A DNA stretch of 64,000 nucleotides, from assembly GCF_007744075.1 (NCBI RefSeq), contig NZ_CP036266.1, positions 6,561,248 through 6,625,247 on the forward strand, given 5' to 3'. This DNA is from Gimesia chilikensis. Its GTDB lineage: Bacteria; Planctomycetota; Planctomycetia; Planctomycetales; Planctomycetaceae. Positions 56,601-64,000 of this stretch are shown piece by piece (position 1 is the stretch's first letter; each line of letters begins with the position of its first letter). The notes beneath the pieces were generated by a model. That model saw only the letters and a program-made list of their open reading frames with translations, did no database searches and was not told where the DNA came from. The translations under genes were made by a program, and so were the position numbers.

Positions 56601-58433
56601 ATGTACCGCTGGCACAAGGTTTGGTTCGCAGCTTTGACGCTCGCTCTGCTATCAGGAGCCTGCAACGTCACTCGTGCGCAGACCGTCTTTCGTAATCTGG
56701 AATTGACCGAGTCCCCCACGCAGCAGAAGGTCGTGATCGGACTGTTGGGCGAATTCAACCAGTGTGCTGCCTATGAAGTCAACAGTGCTGAACTGAACAT
56801 GAATGCGGTCATCTCCGGTGCAGGGGGAATGACACCCCAGGCTTCAGGATTGATTCGCATCGTTCGTGGCGGTCGCATCAGCCAGGAAATCTTCTATTCA
56901 CCAGAGATGGATCTACCCCTGATGCATGGTGATGTATTGATCGCCGTGAAATCATCTGCAAATCTGATCGAAGACAACACGGTCTCAAGATCGGCACAAT
57001 CATCGGCATCACGAGGCCTGGTTCAGATTGCCATTCTGAATTTACGCGACTACCCGATTGTGTTTGGGGTACCTGCCGAAATCGCTGATCTGGCCAGCAT
57101 TTTACGTTGTCTGCGACAGCCGGTCGAACAGTATGCAGCGATGTCAGAAGCCATCAAAATTATTCCCCCCGAACGTCGTCGGGCCCAGGCTCAATTCAAA
57201 ACCAGAAAGCTGACCACCCGTTTCGAATCGGGTACGGTACTGGTTCTGGGTGCACCACAAGCGATGAATCTTTCGCTGGTCCCCCGCTCTTTACCGACGC
57301 CGCGACCTTTACAAAATTCTGCTGCCGCCGGGGCTCGTCTCCATCGGCAGACATCTGCACCGAGTTCGATCTCTGCCAACGATTCACGTTTCCGTAACGC
57401 GACTCCCCTGGATCAGGAAGCCTCCATAACTCCTCGTCAGGTCACTCATCCGGAAGAGGAAACTCCTGCTCAAGAGCAGCAGACTGAAGAACCCGAACAG
57501 AAACCGCTGCAGCTCAATGGTCCACTACTGCAACAGACTTCAGCGACTTTAGCTGCGATACCGAATCCGCTGGGGGCGACTTCAGAGAAAGAAGAGTCTC
57601 ATTCCGAACATCATCATGCAGATGAGGCTGAGCAGAAGTCTGCTGGCTCTTCCGTTCCCAATCTGGACCTGGGCCGGGCTCCTGAAGCCCCGAAAGATGA
57701 CGTACAAACTCTGCTCGACGATGAGCTTCCGAAATCGGAAATCGAATATGATGAAGACGAAGCTGGCTTCTGGCCGCCGGGAACCGGGTTCCTGCTGCTG
57801 GCCGGAGTCGCATTCGCTCTCTGGAAATACCTGCGAAAGAAACCGGTCTTCCCCCAGGAACAGGCAGAGCAGCCTGAGCTCGAATTAGAAGTTTCCGAAG
57901 AAGCACAGGTATCTGTGAAACAGGAAGTAATGGAACAGACATCATCGGAACCGGCTGCGATCATCACCAGCTGGGAAGAGCTGCCTCCCCTGCCCGAAAA
58001 ATCATTGCTGGAGCAGATCCTGGAGAAGCAGATTCCCGTGATTGATGAAACACCTCAGATTCCGACACAGACATTCATCTACGGACGTCATCAAAGCAAA
58101 AAAGGACGCATCGATCAGGCCGAAGCTCTCAAAGGTCCGCATTTCCTGAAACAGAAGACTCCGGATACGAAAGTGGCAGCAGGCCACGACGCAGCTCCAC
58201 CACCGGTGCCTGATCCAGTGCGCAAACCAGATGAGAAAAAACTGAAAGCACCGACGTTCCGCTTTGATCGTTCTCATCCCGGGAATACCAAAGGCAACGA
58301 AGTTCCTGCGGCACCACCCCGACCTCATACAGGTGCCCCTGGGAAGACTCCAGCAGGTTCGGAGAAGAAAGCAGAGCAGAGCAGTATTCTTGATCGGGTG
58401 CTTCAGGCCGTACAGGGAGTCATGCCCAAATGA
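56601..58433 (+). CDS. SLBB-like membrane-anchored protein
   Basis: A 610-residue protein. I chose ATG 56601, 8 bp after AAGGA, over the in-frame ATG 56505; the first gives a signal peptide (WFAALTLALLSGACNVTRAQ). Residues about 35-115 resemble the SLBB beta-grasp domain of polysaccharide-export proteins (VVIGLLGEFNQCAAYEVNSA, NAVISGAGGMTPQASGLIRI, LMHGDVLIAV). A Pro/Glu/Gln-rich disordered middle follows (about 260-390), then one membrane helix (GFLLLAGVAFALWKYLRKK, about 394-412) and a charged, Pro-rich cytoplasmic tail of about 200 residues. Its stop overlaps the next start by 4 nt (ATGA), so the two proteins are made together. Confidence 0.75.
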   Translation: MYRWHKVWFAALTLALLSGACNVTRAQTVFRNLELTESPTQQKVVIGLLGEFNQCAAYEVNSAELNMNAVISGAGGMTPQASGLIRIVRGGRISQEIFYSPEMDLPLMHGDVLIAVKSSANLIEDNTVSRSAQSSASRGLVQIAILNLRDYPIVFGVPAEIADLASILRCLRQPVEQYAAMSEAIKIIPPERRRAQAQFKTRKLTTRFESGTVLVLGAPQAMNLSLVPRSLPTPRPLQNSAAAGARLHRQTSAPSSISANDSRFRNATPLDQEASITPRQVTHPEEETPAQEQQTEEPEQKPLQLNGPLLQQTSATLAAIPNPLGATSEKEESHSEHHHADEAEQKSAGSSVPNLDLGRAPEAPKDDVQTLLDDELPKSEIEYDEDEAGFWPPGTGFLLLAGVAFALWKYLRKKPVFPQEQAEQPELELEVSEEAQVSVKQEVMEQTSSEPAAIITSWEELPPLPEKSLLEQILEKQIPVIDETPQIPTQTFIYGRHQSKKGRIDQAEALKGPHFLKQKTPDTKVAAGHDAAPPPVPDPVRKPDEKKLKAPTFRFDRSHPGNTKGNEVPAAPPRPHTGAPGKTPAGSEKKAEQSSILDRVLQAVQGVMPK

Positions 58434-59452
58434 GTAGTGCCTTACTGACAGGCTCGATCTGCCTGCGAACCTTACAAAACAATGAACAGTTTAAGCTGAC
58501 GCGGCGTTCCATCGACACGGCTTATGCCGTCATGGATGATACCAACGAGAACCGCCAGTTGCTGCAACGTCTGTCCGTACCGTTCCTGTTCTCAGAAGGG
58601 ACTCTGATCATCCCCGGGGAGCAGGCGGGAAAGATTTCTCGTTTTTCCAATCTTGAGCTGCTGCCTCTGATCGAACAGGGAGAACTGGTGCTGAACGATC
58701 CCGTTCATCGTCAATTACTCTCTACGCTGATTCAGTCAATACTGCCGCGGTCTCGGACAACCGGGGAGCACTGTGCCTTCATTACGCCGGGATCGACATC
58801 TACATCAGCGTTATCGAAACTGGTGTCTCAGTTAATCGCTCTGCAGGGTTATAAACCATTCGCAACGACAATCACCCTGGCTGCAGGGTTGTCTTCGCTG
58901 CCAGCCGCCTCACGATTCTCGGGATATGTCGTTTACCTGGGACACTCACACTCCGAGATTGGGCTGATCCATCAAAGCCGTGTCGTGGCGCGTCAGTCGA
59001 CCCCGTATGGCAGTGAATGGATGGACGAACAACTGGCACATGCCTACAAGCTGCTGACCAAGAATCCGGATGGAGAAATGGTTCCTGATCTGGCAGGTGC
59101 TCGAGATAAACGTCTCGGCCCGGAAGTCAGTCTGAGCCCCTACCTCTCCAGCCCGTCTGCCATCTCCAGCTGGTACGACAGCCTGCTCGACAGTCTGCTG
59201 GATCAATTCGTTTCCCAGATGGCATCCATTCAGGCCTACACGTCCACACTGGCCACACTGCCCGTGATCTATCTGGGCGAACTGGCTACAGTTAACGGAC
59301 TGGGAGAATTACTGGCTCAGCATTTAAACAGCCGTGAGATTCAGTTCGACGCGCAACAGGTCGTCTGTATTCCGGATGCCGCTGATGCAATCATCCGCGG
59401 TGCGCTGGTCATAGCCGCGATGGAAGAAGAATCTTCCGCCCAGGCTGCCTGA
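58430..59452 (+). CDS. Degenerate MreB/actin-like protein
   Basis: A 340-residue cytoplasmic protein. Three segments align well with MreB: AFITPGSTSTSALSKLVSQL (compare the PSGxTxVERRAV segment) followed by AGLSSL, FSGYVVYLGHSHSEIGLIHQ (phosphate-2 strand; the usual D-I-G-G-G-T is Y-L-G-H-S-H), and LPVIYLGELATVNGLGELLA (adenosine motif; the usual G-G-G is G-E-L). VVCIPDAADAIIRGALVIAA matches the end of MreB. The phosphate-1 loop is not recognisable. It is thus probably an actin fold with weak or no ATP hydrolysis. It is coupled to the SLBB-like gene. Confidence 0.7.
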   Translation: MSSALLTGSICLRTLQNNEQFKLTRRSIDTAYAVMDDTNENRQLLQRLSVPFLFSEGTLIIPGEQAGKISRFSNLELLPLIEQGELVLNDPVHRQLLSTLIQSILPRSRTTGEHCAFITPGSTSTSALSKLVSQLIALQGYKPFATTITLAAGLSSLPAASRFSGYVVYLGHSHSEIGLIHQSRVVARQSTPYGSEWMDEQLAHAYKLLTKNPDGEMVPDLAGARDKRLGPEVSLSPYLSSPSAISSWYDSLLDSLLDQFVSQMASIQAYTSTLATLPVIYLGELATVNGLGELLAQHLNSREIQFDAQQVVCIPDAADAIIRGALVIAAMEEESSAQAA

Positions 59453-59464
59453 TTGAGACGAGCA

Positions 59465-60655
59465 TCAGGGGCGACTCTGTTTGACCAGACTCTCTGCGAG
59501 TTGGTCCATAAATTTCAGGTAGTCGACTTCGAGTGACCGTAGATTCGTTTTAAACGCCTTTTGAAAATCCCGCTCCCGTGCATCTGCGGTATAAGGTTTA
59601 AGCGGATCGCGCTGGGCGACCTGTTTCAGGTAGCGTGCATAGCGGGCCGGTTGTGTTTCCACCAGGAAAAAGGTGAGCGCCCAGGATTCAGCGTACGCAT
59701 CCAGTGTCGAAGTTTTAAATAAATTATCTTCCCGGATGAAGGAACGCAGGGAATCCTGTTTGCGTCTGGTGCGGGAATAATTCATGAACCAGATCAGCCG
59801 ATCGCGGTTGATGCGGGAAGTGGAGTCCGATTTGCCTCCCGTATGGGAACGGAGTTCATCGGACTCGAAAGTAGTCGCCAGGCCTTCTACAACCCAGCGG
59901 GGATTATCACCAATTCGCGAGTGAAGACCGGTATTAAAGGCAAGCTGATGCGTCGCTTCATGGATCATGGTATCCCGTAGTGCCTCGGTCAGATTCTTGC
60001 CACTGTTTGAGATCCGGGAATACGTGAGTTGTGTGCCGCTCTGCGTCTGTTCCAGTTCTCCGACTGTGGGAGCAGCGTTCTGATCGAACAGCGCCGTCCG
60101 GTTTGTATAAGGGTGATAGTAACCCAGTAAACCCTGACCCGCGCGGACACCATCTTTGCGACAGTATTCGAAGAACTGCTGCTGATCCGGAAAGATCACC
60201 GCCACCATCATGAATTCAGGAGTTTTCACCTGGTAGCCACGCAAGGCGAAGTAATGACTGAACGACTGATATAGCTCTTCAAACACGTTGGCATAGGCGC
60301 GTGCTTTTCCGCGTGGGGCACATACCAGGTAATGCCGGGTCGTCGTGACTTCAAACAGGGGACCGAATTCGTCCTGCAGCTGTTTTTTCATCTCGGAAAG
60401 AGAAAGCGTTTGAAACTCGGATGCCACCCTGCGGAACGAGGTCACTTTTTTCAAAGGAACTTCTGACAACATACCCGTCTGATCGACCATCCAGCTTACA
60501 TCGTGGTCATGAATCAGAGATTTTCCGGTGAATACCTGGTCTTCGGTCTTAAGTTCGATCAGAGAAGGAGGTTTGGCGCAGACAGGCACTGCCAGCAGGC
60601 AGAAGAGACTGATGCCTCTGAGACAGAACAGGAATGATTGCAGGCAGGTTGACAT
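59465..60655 (-). CDS. DUF1570 secreted metalloprotease-like protein
   Basis: A 396-residue exported protein. A signal peptide spans residues 1 to about 27 (ends VCA). The core shows MMVAVIFPDQQQFFEYCRKD, GLLGYYHPYTNRTALFD and DTMIHEATHQLAFNTGLHSR (HEATH = HExxH zinc motif), then PRWVVEGLATTFESDEL with the third ligand Glu. This is the DUF1570 layout, abundant in planctomycetes. Zinc peptidase activity is likely but the target is unknown. It is convergent to the pseudo-actin gene, 12 bp away. Confidence 0.85.
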   Translation of the reverse strand: MSTCLQSFLFCLRGISLFCLLAVPVCAKPPSLIELKTEDQVFTGKSLIHDHDVSWMVDQTGMLSEVPLKKVTSFRRVASEFQTLSLSEMKKQLQDEFGPLFEVTTTRHYLVCAPRGKARAYANVFEELYQSFSHYFALRGYQVKTPEFMMVAVIFPDQQQFFEYCRKDGVRAGQGLLGYYHPYTNRTALFDQNAAPTVGELEQTQSGTQLTYSRISNSGKNLTEALRDTMIHEATHQLAFNTGLHSRIGDNPRWVVEGLATTFESDELRSHTGGKSDSTSRINRDRLIWFMNYSRTRRKQDSLRSFIREDNLFKTSTLDAYAESWALTFFLVETQPARYARYLKQVAQRDPLKPYTADARERDFQKAFKTNLRSLEVDYLKFMDQLAESLVKQSRP

Positions 60656-60724
60656 TAGCGGGCCTTAAGTCAGACGACAGGCTGGCGGGGGAGTGACGAG
60701 TAACGTCCTGTTAAAAGTATAATA

Positions 60725-60741
60725 CCTGTCTGGCGGACAGG
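60725..60741. other. Short hairpin upstream of the DUF1570 gene
   Basis: CCTGTC-tggcg-GACAGG, a 6-bp perfect stem, adjoins a TATAAT sequence (60718-60723). A -35 box was not found at the right distance, so a promoter is not claimed. Confidence 0.4.
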
Positions 60742-60946
60742 CCGCGAAAAATCAACATCAGCGACTCTGAGTACAAAGTTGCTGTCAAACTGCAAGGAAG
60801 GTACCGGTTTTAACTGATACTCGTTCTGGCGAATCTCGATTTCCGGCATTTTCACCATCCGACCAACAGTTACAATGAAGAGTAGCTAATGCGTTTATGA
60901 TTATTACGATCTCTTCGACTCTTGCCCTTATATAGAAAGCAGCCCC

Positions 60947-62302
60947 GTGTACCGTTCCTGCATGACCAACGGCCTGATGAGTGGTTTATGCCTGCTTGCT
61001 GTATTGAGCCTGACGTCTGTTACACTGTCTGCCCCACCTGAGTCTCCTGCCAGCGAACAACCAGCCACAAACAGAAAACAGGTAGAAGAACTGATTCGAC
61101 AGCTGGATGATAATCAGCGAATGGTGCGACAGCGGGCCGAACTGGCGCTGGTTGAATTGGGGAAGCCGGTATTGAACCTGCTTCCGGCCCCAGAACTCGT
61201 CTCCAGTCCATCCGTTCGCGAGGCGCTGCAGCGGATTCGCCTGCAGATCGAGAAACAGGCGGCCCGGGAATCAATCAATGCCTCCCAGGTTAATCTGCAG
61301 GGGCATTATTCTTTACAACAGATCCTGCAGACGATCATGAAACAGACGGATAATCAGCTGGACTGGACACGGTTATCCGAATCACAGCTGAATCAGCAAA
61401 TTGATGTTCGTTTTATCGCGACACCATTCTGGCAAGCCGTTGATGAAGTAACTCATAAGGTGCCGGTAACCTATCAGATTAATGGTCCTCGTGATCAAAT
61501 CCACTTCGAACCGCGTGCCGCATCAGAATCCAAGACCGCCTCTGATCCCGCAGTCTGTTATGACGGGCCCTTCCGAATTACAGCGGATCGCCTGCAGACG
61601 CGTCCTCTGGCAGGAAGCGAGAACCAGGATCTGCTCCGCATTACATTTCGTATTCAGGTCGAGCCCCGTTTACGGCCGCTGTTTTTGAGTTATGCCGCTC
61701 GCAGGCTGCAAGCAGCGGGAACGACGGGAACCAGGCTGCCTCCTTATAATCCCGGCGCGAAATATGAGCTCCCGCTGGGAGAGGGGGGCAAAAATCTGAA
61801 CTTTACGATGCAGTGGATTCTGGAGCGGGGACAACATCCACAGGCGGTTCGCGTGCATGGTAACCTGGAGATGGAACTGGCTGCAGAAACTCTGCCAATT
61901 ACGTTTCGCGATCTCTCCACTTCTCAGGGAGCAGTCCGTCGACGGGGCAATGTATCGGTCGAACTCGTCGACGTCGAGCGAAAGCAGTTGCCCGACAGCC
62001 AGGATCTCAATGTACGAATCGCCCTGAGCTACGATTATGGCGGGCCTGCATTTGAGTCGCATCGCACCTGGATTTACCACAACCGGGCCTATCTGGAGGA
62101 TGCGCAGGGGAAAAAATTCTGGCTCGAAGGTTCTTCACAGACGACTCTTGAGAGCACAGGAAAAATTGGCGTGCTCTATCGTTTCACAGGCCTGCCGACA
62201 ACTGCGCGCCCTGATCAGTTTACTTACCTGGCCCCCACCCTGATCACTGCAGCACCGATTGAGCTCCGCTTTGAAAACCTGGAACTCCCGCCGCAAAAGT
62301 AG
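60947..62302 (+). CDS. Secreted protein with HEAT-like N-terminal segment
   Basis: A 451-residue exported protein. Start codon GTG 60947; the signal peptide (MSGLCLLAVLSLTSVTLSAP) covers the first 30 residues. Residues about 45-110 have HEAT-like helices (EELIRQLDDNQRMVRQRAEL, ELVSSPSVREALQRIRLQI). Residues 115-170 include a domain with LQGHYSLQQILQTIMKQTDN, a pattern seen in many planctomycete proteins. The remainder is beta-rich (ITFRIQVEPRLRPLFLSYAA). Function unknown. It stands alone between divergent and convergent genes. Confidence 0.75.
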   Translation: MYRSCMTNGLMSGLCLLAVLSLTSVTLSAPPESPASEQPATNRKQVEELIRQLDDNQRMVRQRAELALVELGKPVLNLLPAPELVSSPSVREALQRIRLQIEKQAARESINASQVNLQGHYSLQQILQTIMKQTDNQLDWTRLSESQLNQQIDVRFIATPFWQAVDEVTHKVPVTYQINGPRDQIHFEPRAASESKTASDPAVCYDGPFRITADRLQTRPLAGSENQDLLRITFRIQVEPRLRPLFLSYAARRLQAAGTTGTRLPPYNPGAKYELPLGEGGKNLNFTMQWILERGQHPQAVRVHGNLEMELAAETLPITFRDLSTSQGAVRRRGNVSVELVDVERKQLPDSQDLNVRIALSYDYGGPAFESHRTWIYHNRAYLEDAQGKKFWLEGSSQTTLESTGKIGVLYRFTGLPTTARPDQFTYLAPTLITAAPIELRFENLELPPQK

Positions 62303-62342
62303 ACAGTTCGCTGACATCAGCGGCAGACCTGGTGGTAGCGTC

Positions 62343-62828
62343 TTAGTTCTGCTCTGCGAGCACACGGGCTTCCTGTTGAACCCGTTCGACCATGCCCATC
62401 AACCCGTTTTTGCGCTGTGTGCTGAGATATTTATCCAACTGCAGACGGGAGAAATAATCCTTAACGTCGATCTTAAGCACTTCCTCCGGCGTCCGGTTCT
62501 GATAGATCGCCAGCAGAACCGCAATCAGACCTTTGACGATCAGGGCATCGCTGTCAGCATTGATGCGTAACACCTTACGGCCTTCGGATTCCTGCAGGTC
62601 CGTCGTCAACCAGACCATACTCTGACAGCCGTGCACGCGGTTGGCTTCCGTTTTCTCAGTCTCGGGCATCGGCGGCAGTTCAAAACCAAGATCGATCAGA
62701 AAGTCGCAACGCTCTTCCCAGTCTCCGAGAAAATCAAACTCCTCGAGCAACTCATCAATGGTGATTATTTTCTCATTCATTTCGGTATTCTGTACGGCTG
62801 AATTCTGTCTGTCAGACATCGGATTCAA
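62343..62828 (-). CDS. sufE: SufE family Fe-S cluster assembly protein
   Basis: A 161-residue protein that takes persulfide sulfur from the SufS cysteine desulfurase. It shows EEFDFLGDWEERCDFLIDLG, then EANRVHGCQSMVWLTTDLQE with the active Cys in V-H-G-C-Q-S, and INADSDALIVKGLIAVLLAI. The order and length are standard. sufS is not in the window. It lies 91 bp downstream of the Mrp gene on the same strand, which fits a shared role in Fe-S assembly. Confidence 0.93.
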   Translation of the reverse strand: MNPMSDRQNSAVQNTEMNEKIITIDELLEEFDFLGDWEERCDFLIDLGFELPPMPETEKTEANRVHGCQSMVWLTTDLQESEGRKVLRINADSDALIVKGLIAVLLAIYQNRTPEEVLKIDVKDYFSRLQLDKYLSTQRKNGLMGMVERVQQEARVLAEQN

Positions 62829-62919
62829 TACTTTCTCTCATTCTATACTATATTATCACAGGGTGAATATGTAGTTCAGAACGCTGTGGCTGAAGAACAC
62901 GGATTGCGATCACGCGGGA

Positions 62920-64000
62920 TCAGAGAATCTCCATGGCAGGCTTGATTGGATTTTCCAGCAGTTCGCGGGCAATTTCGATGGCAGTCGCTTCGGCCACTTT
63001 GAGCAATGGCTCAGTCGAAGCCAATTCTTCGGTCACGAGATGTGAAATCTGGCCGGCATCCGATTTTTCCCGAATTTCGGCGTTCATCGGAATCTCGCCC
63101 AGGAAGGGAATCTGTAATTCTTCCCCACGGGCTTTGGCGCCGCCCCGCCCGAAGATTTCGCCCGACATATTCTCGACAATTCCCAGAACGGGGATTTTAA
63201 CCTGCCGGAACATCTGCACTGCTTTAACAGCATCCAGCAGAGCGACCTGCTGCGGAGTACAGACGACGACAGCACCTGCCAGTTCCAGCAACTGAGACAA
63301 TGTTAAGGAAACATCACCGGTTCCAGGCGGCATATCAATAATCAGATAATCGAGTTCTCCCCATTCCGTGTCCTGGAGAAACTGGGTGATCGCCTTGTGC
63401 AGCATCGGGCCCCGCCAGATCACAGCCTGATCCGGTTCGACGAAAAAGGCCATCGACATGACTTTCAGTCCGTCCGCTTCCACCGGAATGATTCGCGTGA
63501 GTGTCTGACCGTCTCTTCCCTGAAACTCCTGCGCCATCGGTTTTTCATTGGTTCCTACCAGATGGGGAATACTGGGACCGTAGACGTCTGCATCCACCAG
63601 ACCGACTTTTGCACCAAACTGCTTCAACCCATAAGCCAGGCTGGCAGCAACCGTGCTCTTGCCGACGCCCCCTTTGCCCGCTCCGACGGCGATGACATTC
63701 TTCACCTTCAGCCCCAGGCGACCGCCCGACTGTTTGCCCCTGATGTTCGTGGAATATTCTACATTCACAGACTGACATTCGGGGAAGGCTTTCTGAATAG
63801 TGGCGCTGATCGACTCAGTCAGTTCTGATTGTAGTGGATAGGAAGGCACGGGCAGTTCAATCCGAACCGTTACCTCTCCGCTGTCACCTGGCTGGACTGA
63901 CTTTAACAGACCACTTTCCGCCAGGGGCTTACCAAAAACGGGATCTTTCAGATCGGTCAGACTTTTCTGCAGGTTTGCTTCAGTGAATTCGGTATTCGAC
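62920..64000 (-). CDS. mrp: Mrp/NBP35 (ApbC) Fe-S carrier ATPase, 5' end missing
   Basis: The gene continues past the right edge; about 360 codons are present and no start lies in the window. The N-terminal MIP18/DUF59-type domain covers 63850-64000 (TDLKDPVFGKPLAESGLLKS, then PGDSGEVTVRIELPVPSYPL). The ATPase domain has the deviant Walker A GAGKGGVGKSTVAASLAYGL, the Walker B region DYLIIDMPPGTGDVSLTLSQ and VDADVYGPSIPHLVG. In E. coli ApbC/Mrp carries Fe-S clusters to target proteins. It lacks the CxxC pair seen in some Mrps. Confidence 0.94.
   Translation of the reverse strand, partial: SNTEFTEANLQKSLTDLKDPVFGKPLAESGLLKSVQPGDSGEVTVRIELPVPSYPLQSELTESISATIQKAFPECQSVNVEYSTNIRGKQSGGRLGLKVKNVIAVGAGKGGVGKSTVAASLAYGLKQFGAKVGLVDADVYGPSIPHLVGTNEKPMAQEFQGRDGQTLTRIIPVEADGLKVMSMAFFVEPDQAVIWRGPMLHKAITQFLQDTEWGELDYLIIDMPPGTGDVSLTLSQLLELAGAVVVCTPQQVALLDAVKAVQMFRQVKIPVLGIVENMSGEIFGRGGAKARGEELQIPFLGEIPMNAEIREKSDAGQISHLVTEELASTEPLLKVAEATAIEIARELLENPIKPAMEIL

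Noticed and set aside
60670-60858. 62-codon minus-strand frame before the DUF1570 gene
   Set aside because: No ribosome site and no domain. It overlaps a hairpin and TATAAT-like sequence.

Overview
The window reads as a piece of a planctomycete chromosome, most likely a marine Gimesia/Planctomyces-type species. The evidence is gene content: a paired planctomycete cytochrome (PSCyt1-DUF1549-DUF1553) and DUF1501 protein (50025-53910), a DUF1080 protein, a Tat-exported Gfo/Idh/MocA protein, a DUF1570 protein, a PQQ-propeller protein, an EF-hand secreted protein, and many short operons of alternating strand with mid-range G+C. No rRNA, tRNA, CRISPR array, prophage or insertion sequence was seen.

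Layout. 1-2833: a secreted protein cut by the left edge, a Dabb protein, an APH-type kinase, and a MarR-VOC pair with a candidate operator. 2834-7397: an accessory stretch with an A+T-rich ankyrin gene, a small DUF6959-like gene, a probable SUKH/DUF6985 immunity-type protein, an odd acyl-carrier-like protein, five or more copies of a dispersed repeat ending in a hairpin, and about 1.3 kb without a credible gene that holds a 21-22 bp tandem repeat. 7398-16561: hydroxyacid dehydrogenase, biotin ligase, STAS protein, DUF2062 protein, PfkB kinase, SGNH hydrolase, folP, a cysteine-rich CCKP-repeat secreted protein behind a long structured leader, and an HD phosphohydrolase. 16649-22366: a TrkH/TrkA potassium pair, glycerol kinase and an ammonium transporter. 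22367-31287: a divergent control region with two -24/-12 (sigma-54-like) promoters, then groEL1-groES-groEL2-dnaJ-grpE, FmdB and YacG zinc ribbons, an EamA transporter and a gamma carbonic anhydrase. 31429-44792: Gfo/Idh/MocA, EF-hand, PQQ propeller, YjbQ, chorismate synthase, DUF1614, TlpA-like lipoprotein, TauE, M28 peptidase, cydAB, sulfotransferase. 45264-64000: xylulokinase, DUF1080, SDR, PLP lyase, PSCyt1/DUF1501 pair, purB, DtxR-type regulator, a two-gene operon of an SLBB-like membrane protein and a degenerate MreB/actin-like protein, DUF1570, a secreted protein, SufE and an Mrp ATPase cut by the right edge.

How the parts work together. The chaperone block holds two unlike GroELs around one GroES plus DnaJ and GrpE, with no dnaK and no CIRCE operator. 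Its upstream region is shared with the ammonium transporter, and both sides carry a -24/-12 element, which suggests control by RpoN and an enhancer-binding protein. SufE and Mrp/ApbC at the right end both belong to Fe-S cluster assembly. The features most worth following up are the SLBB/pseudo-actin operon, the CCKP-repeat protein, the sigma-54-like divergent region, and the immunity-gene/repeat island.
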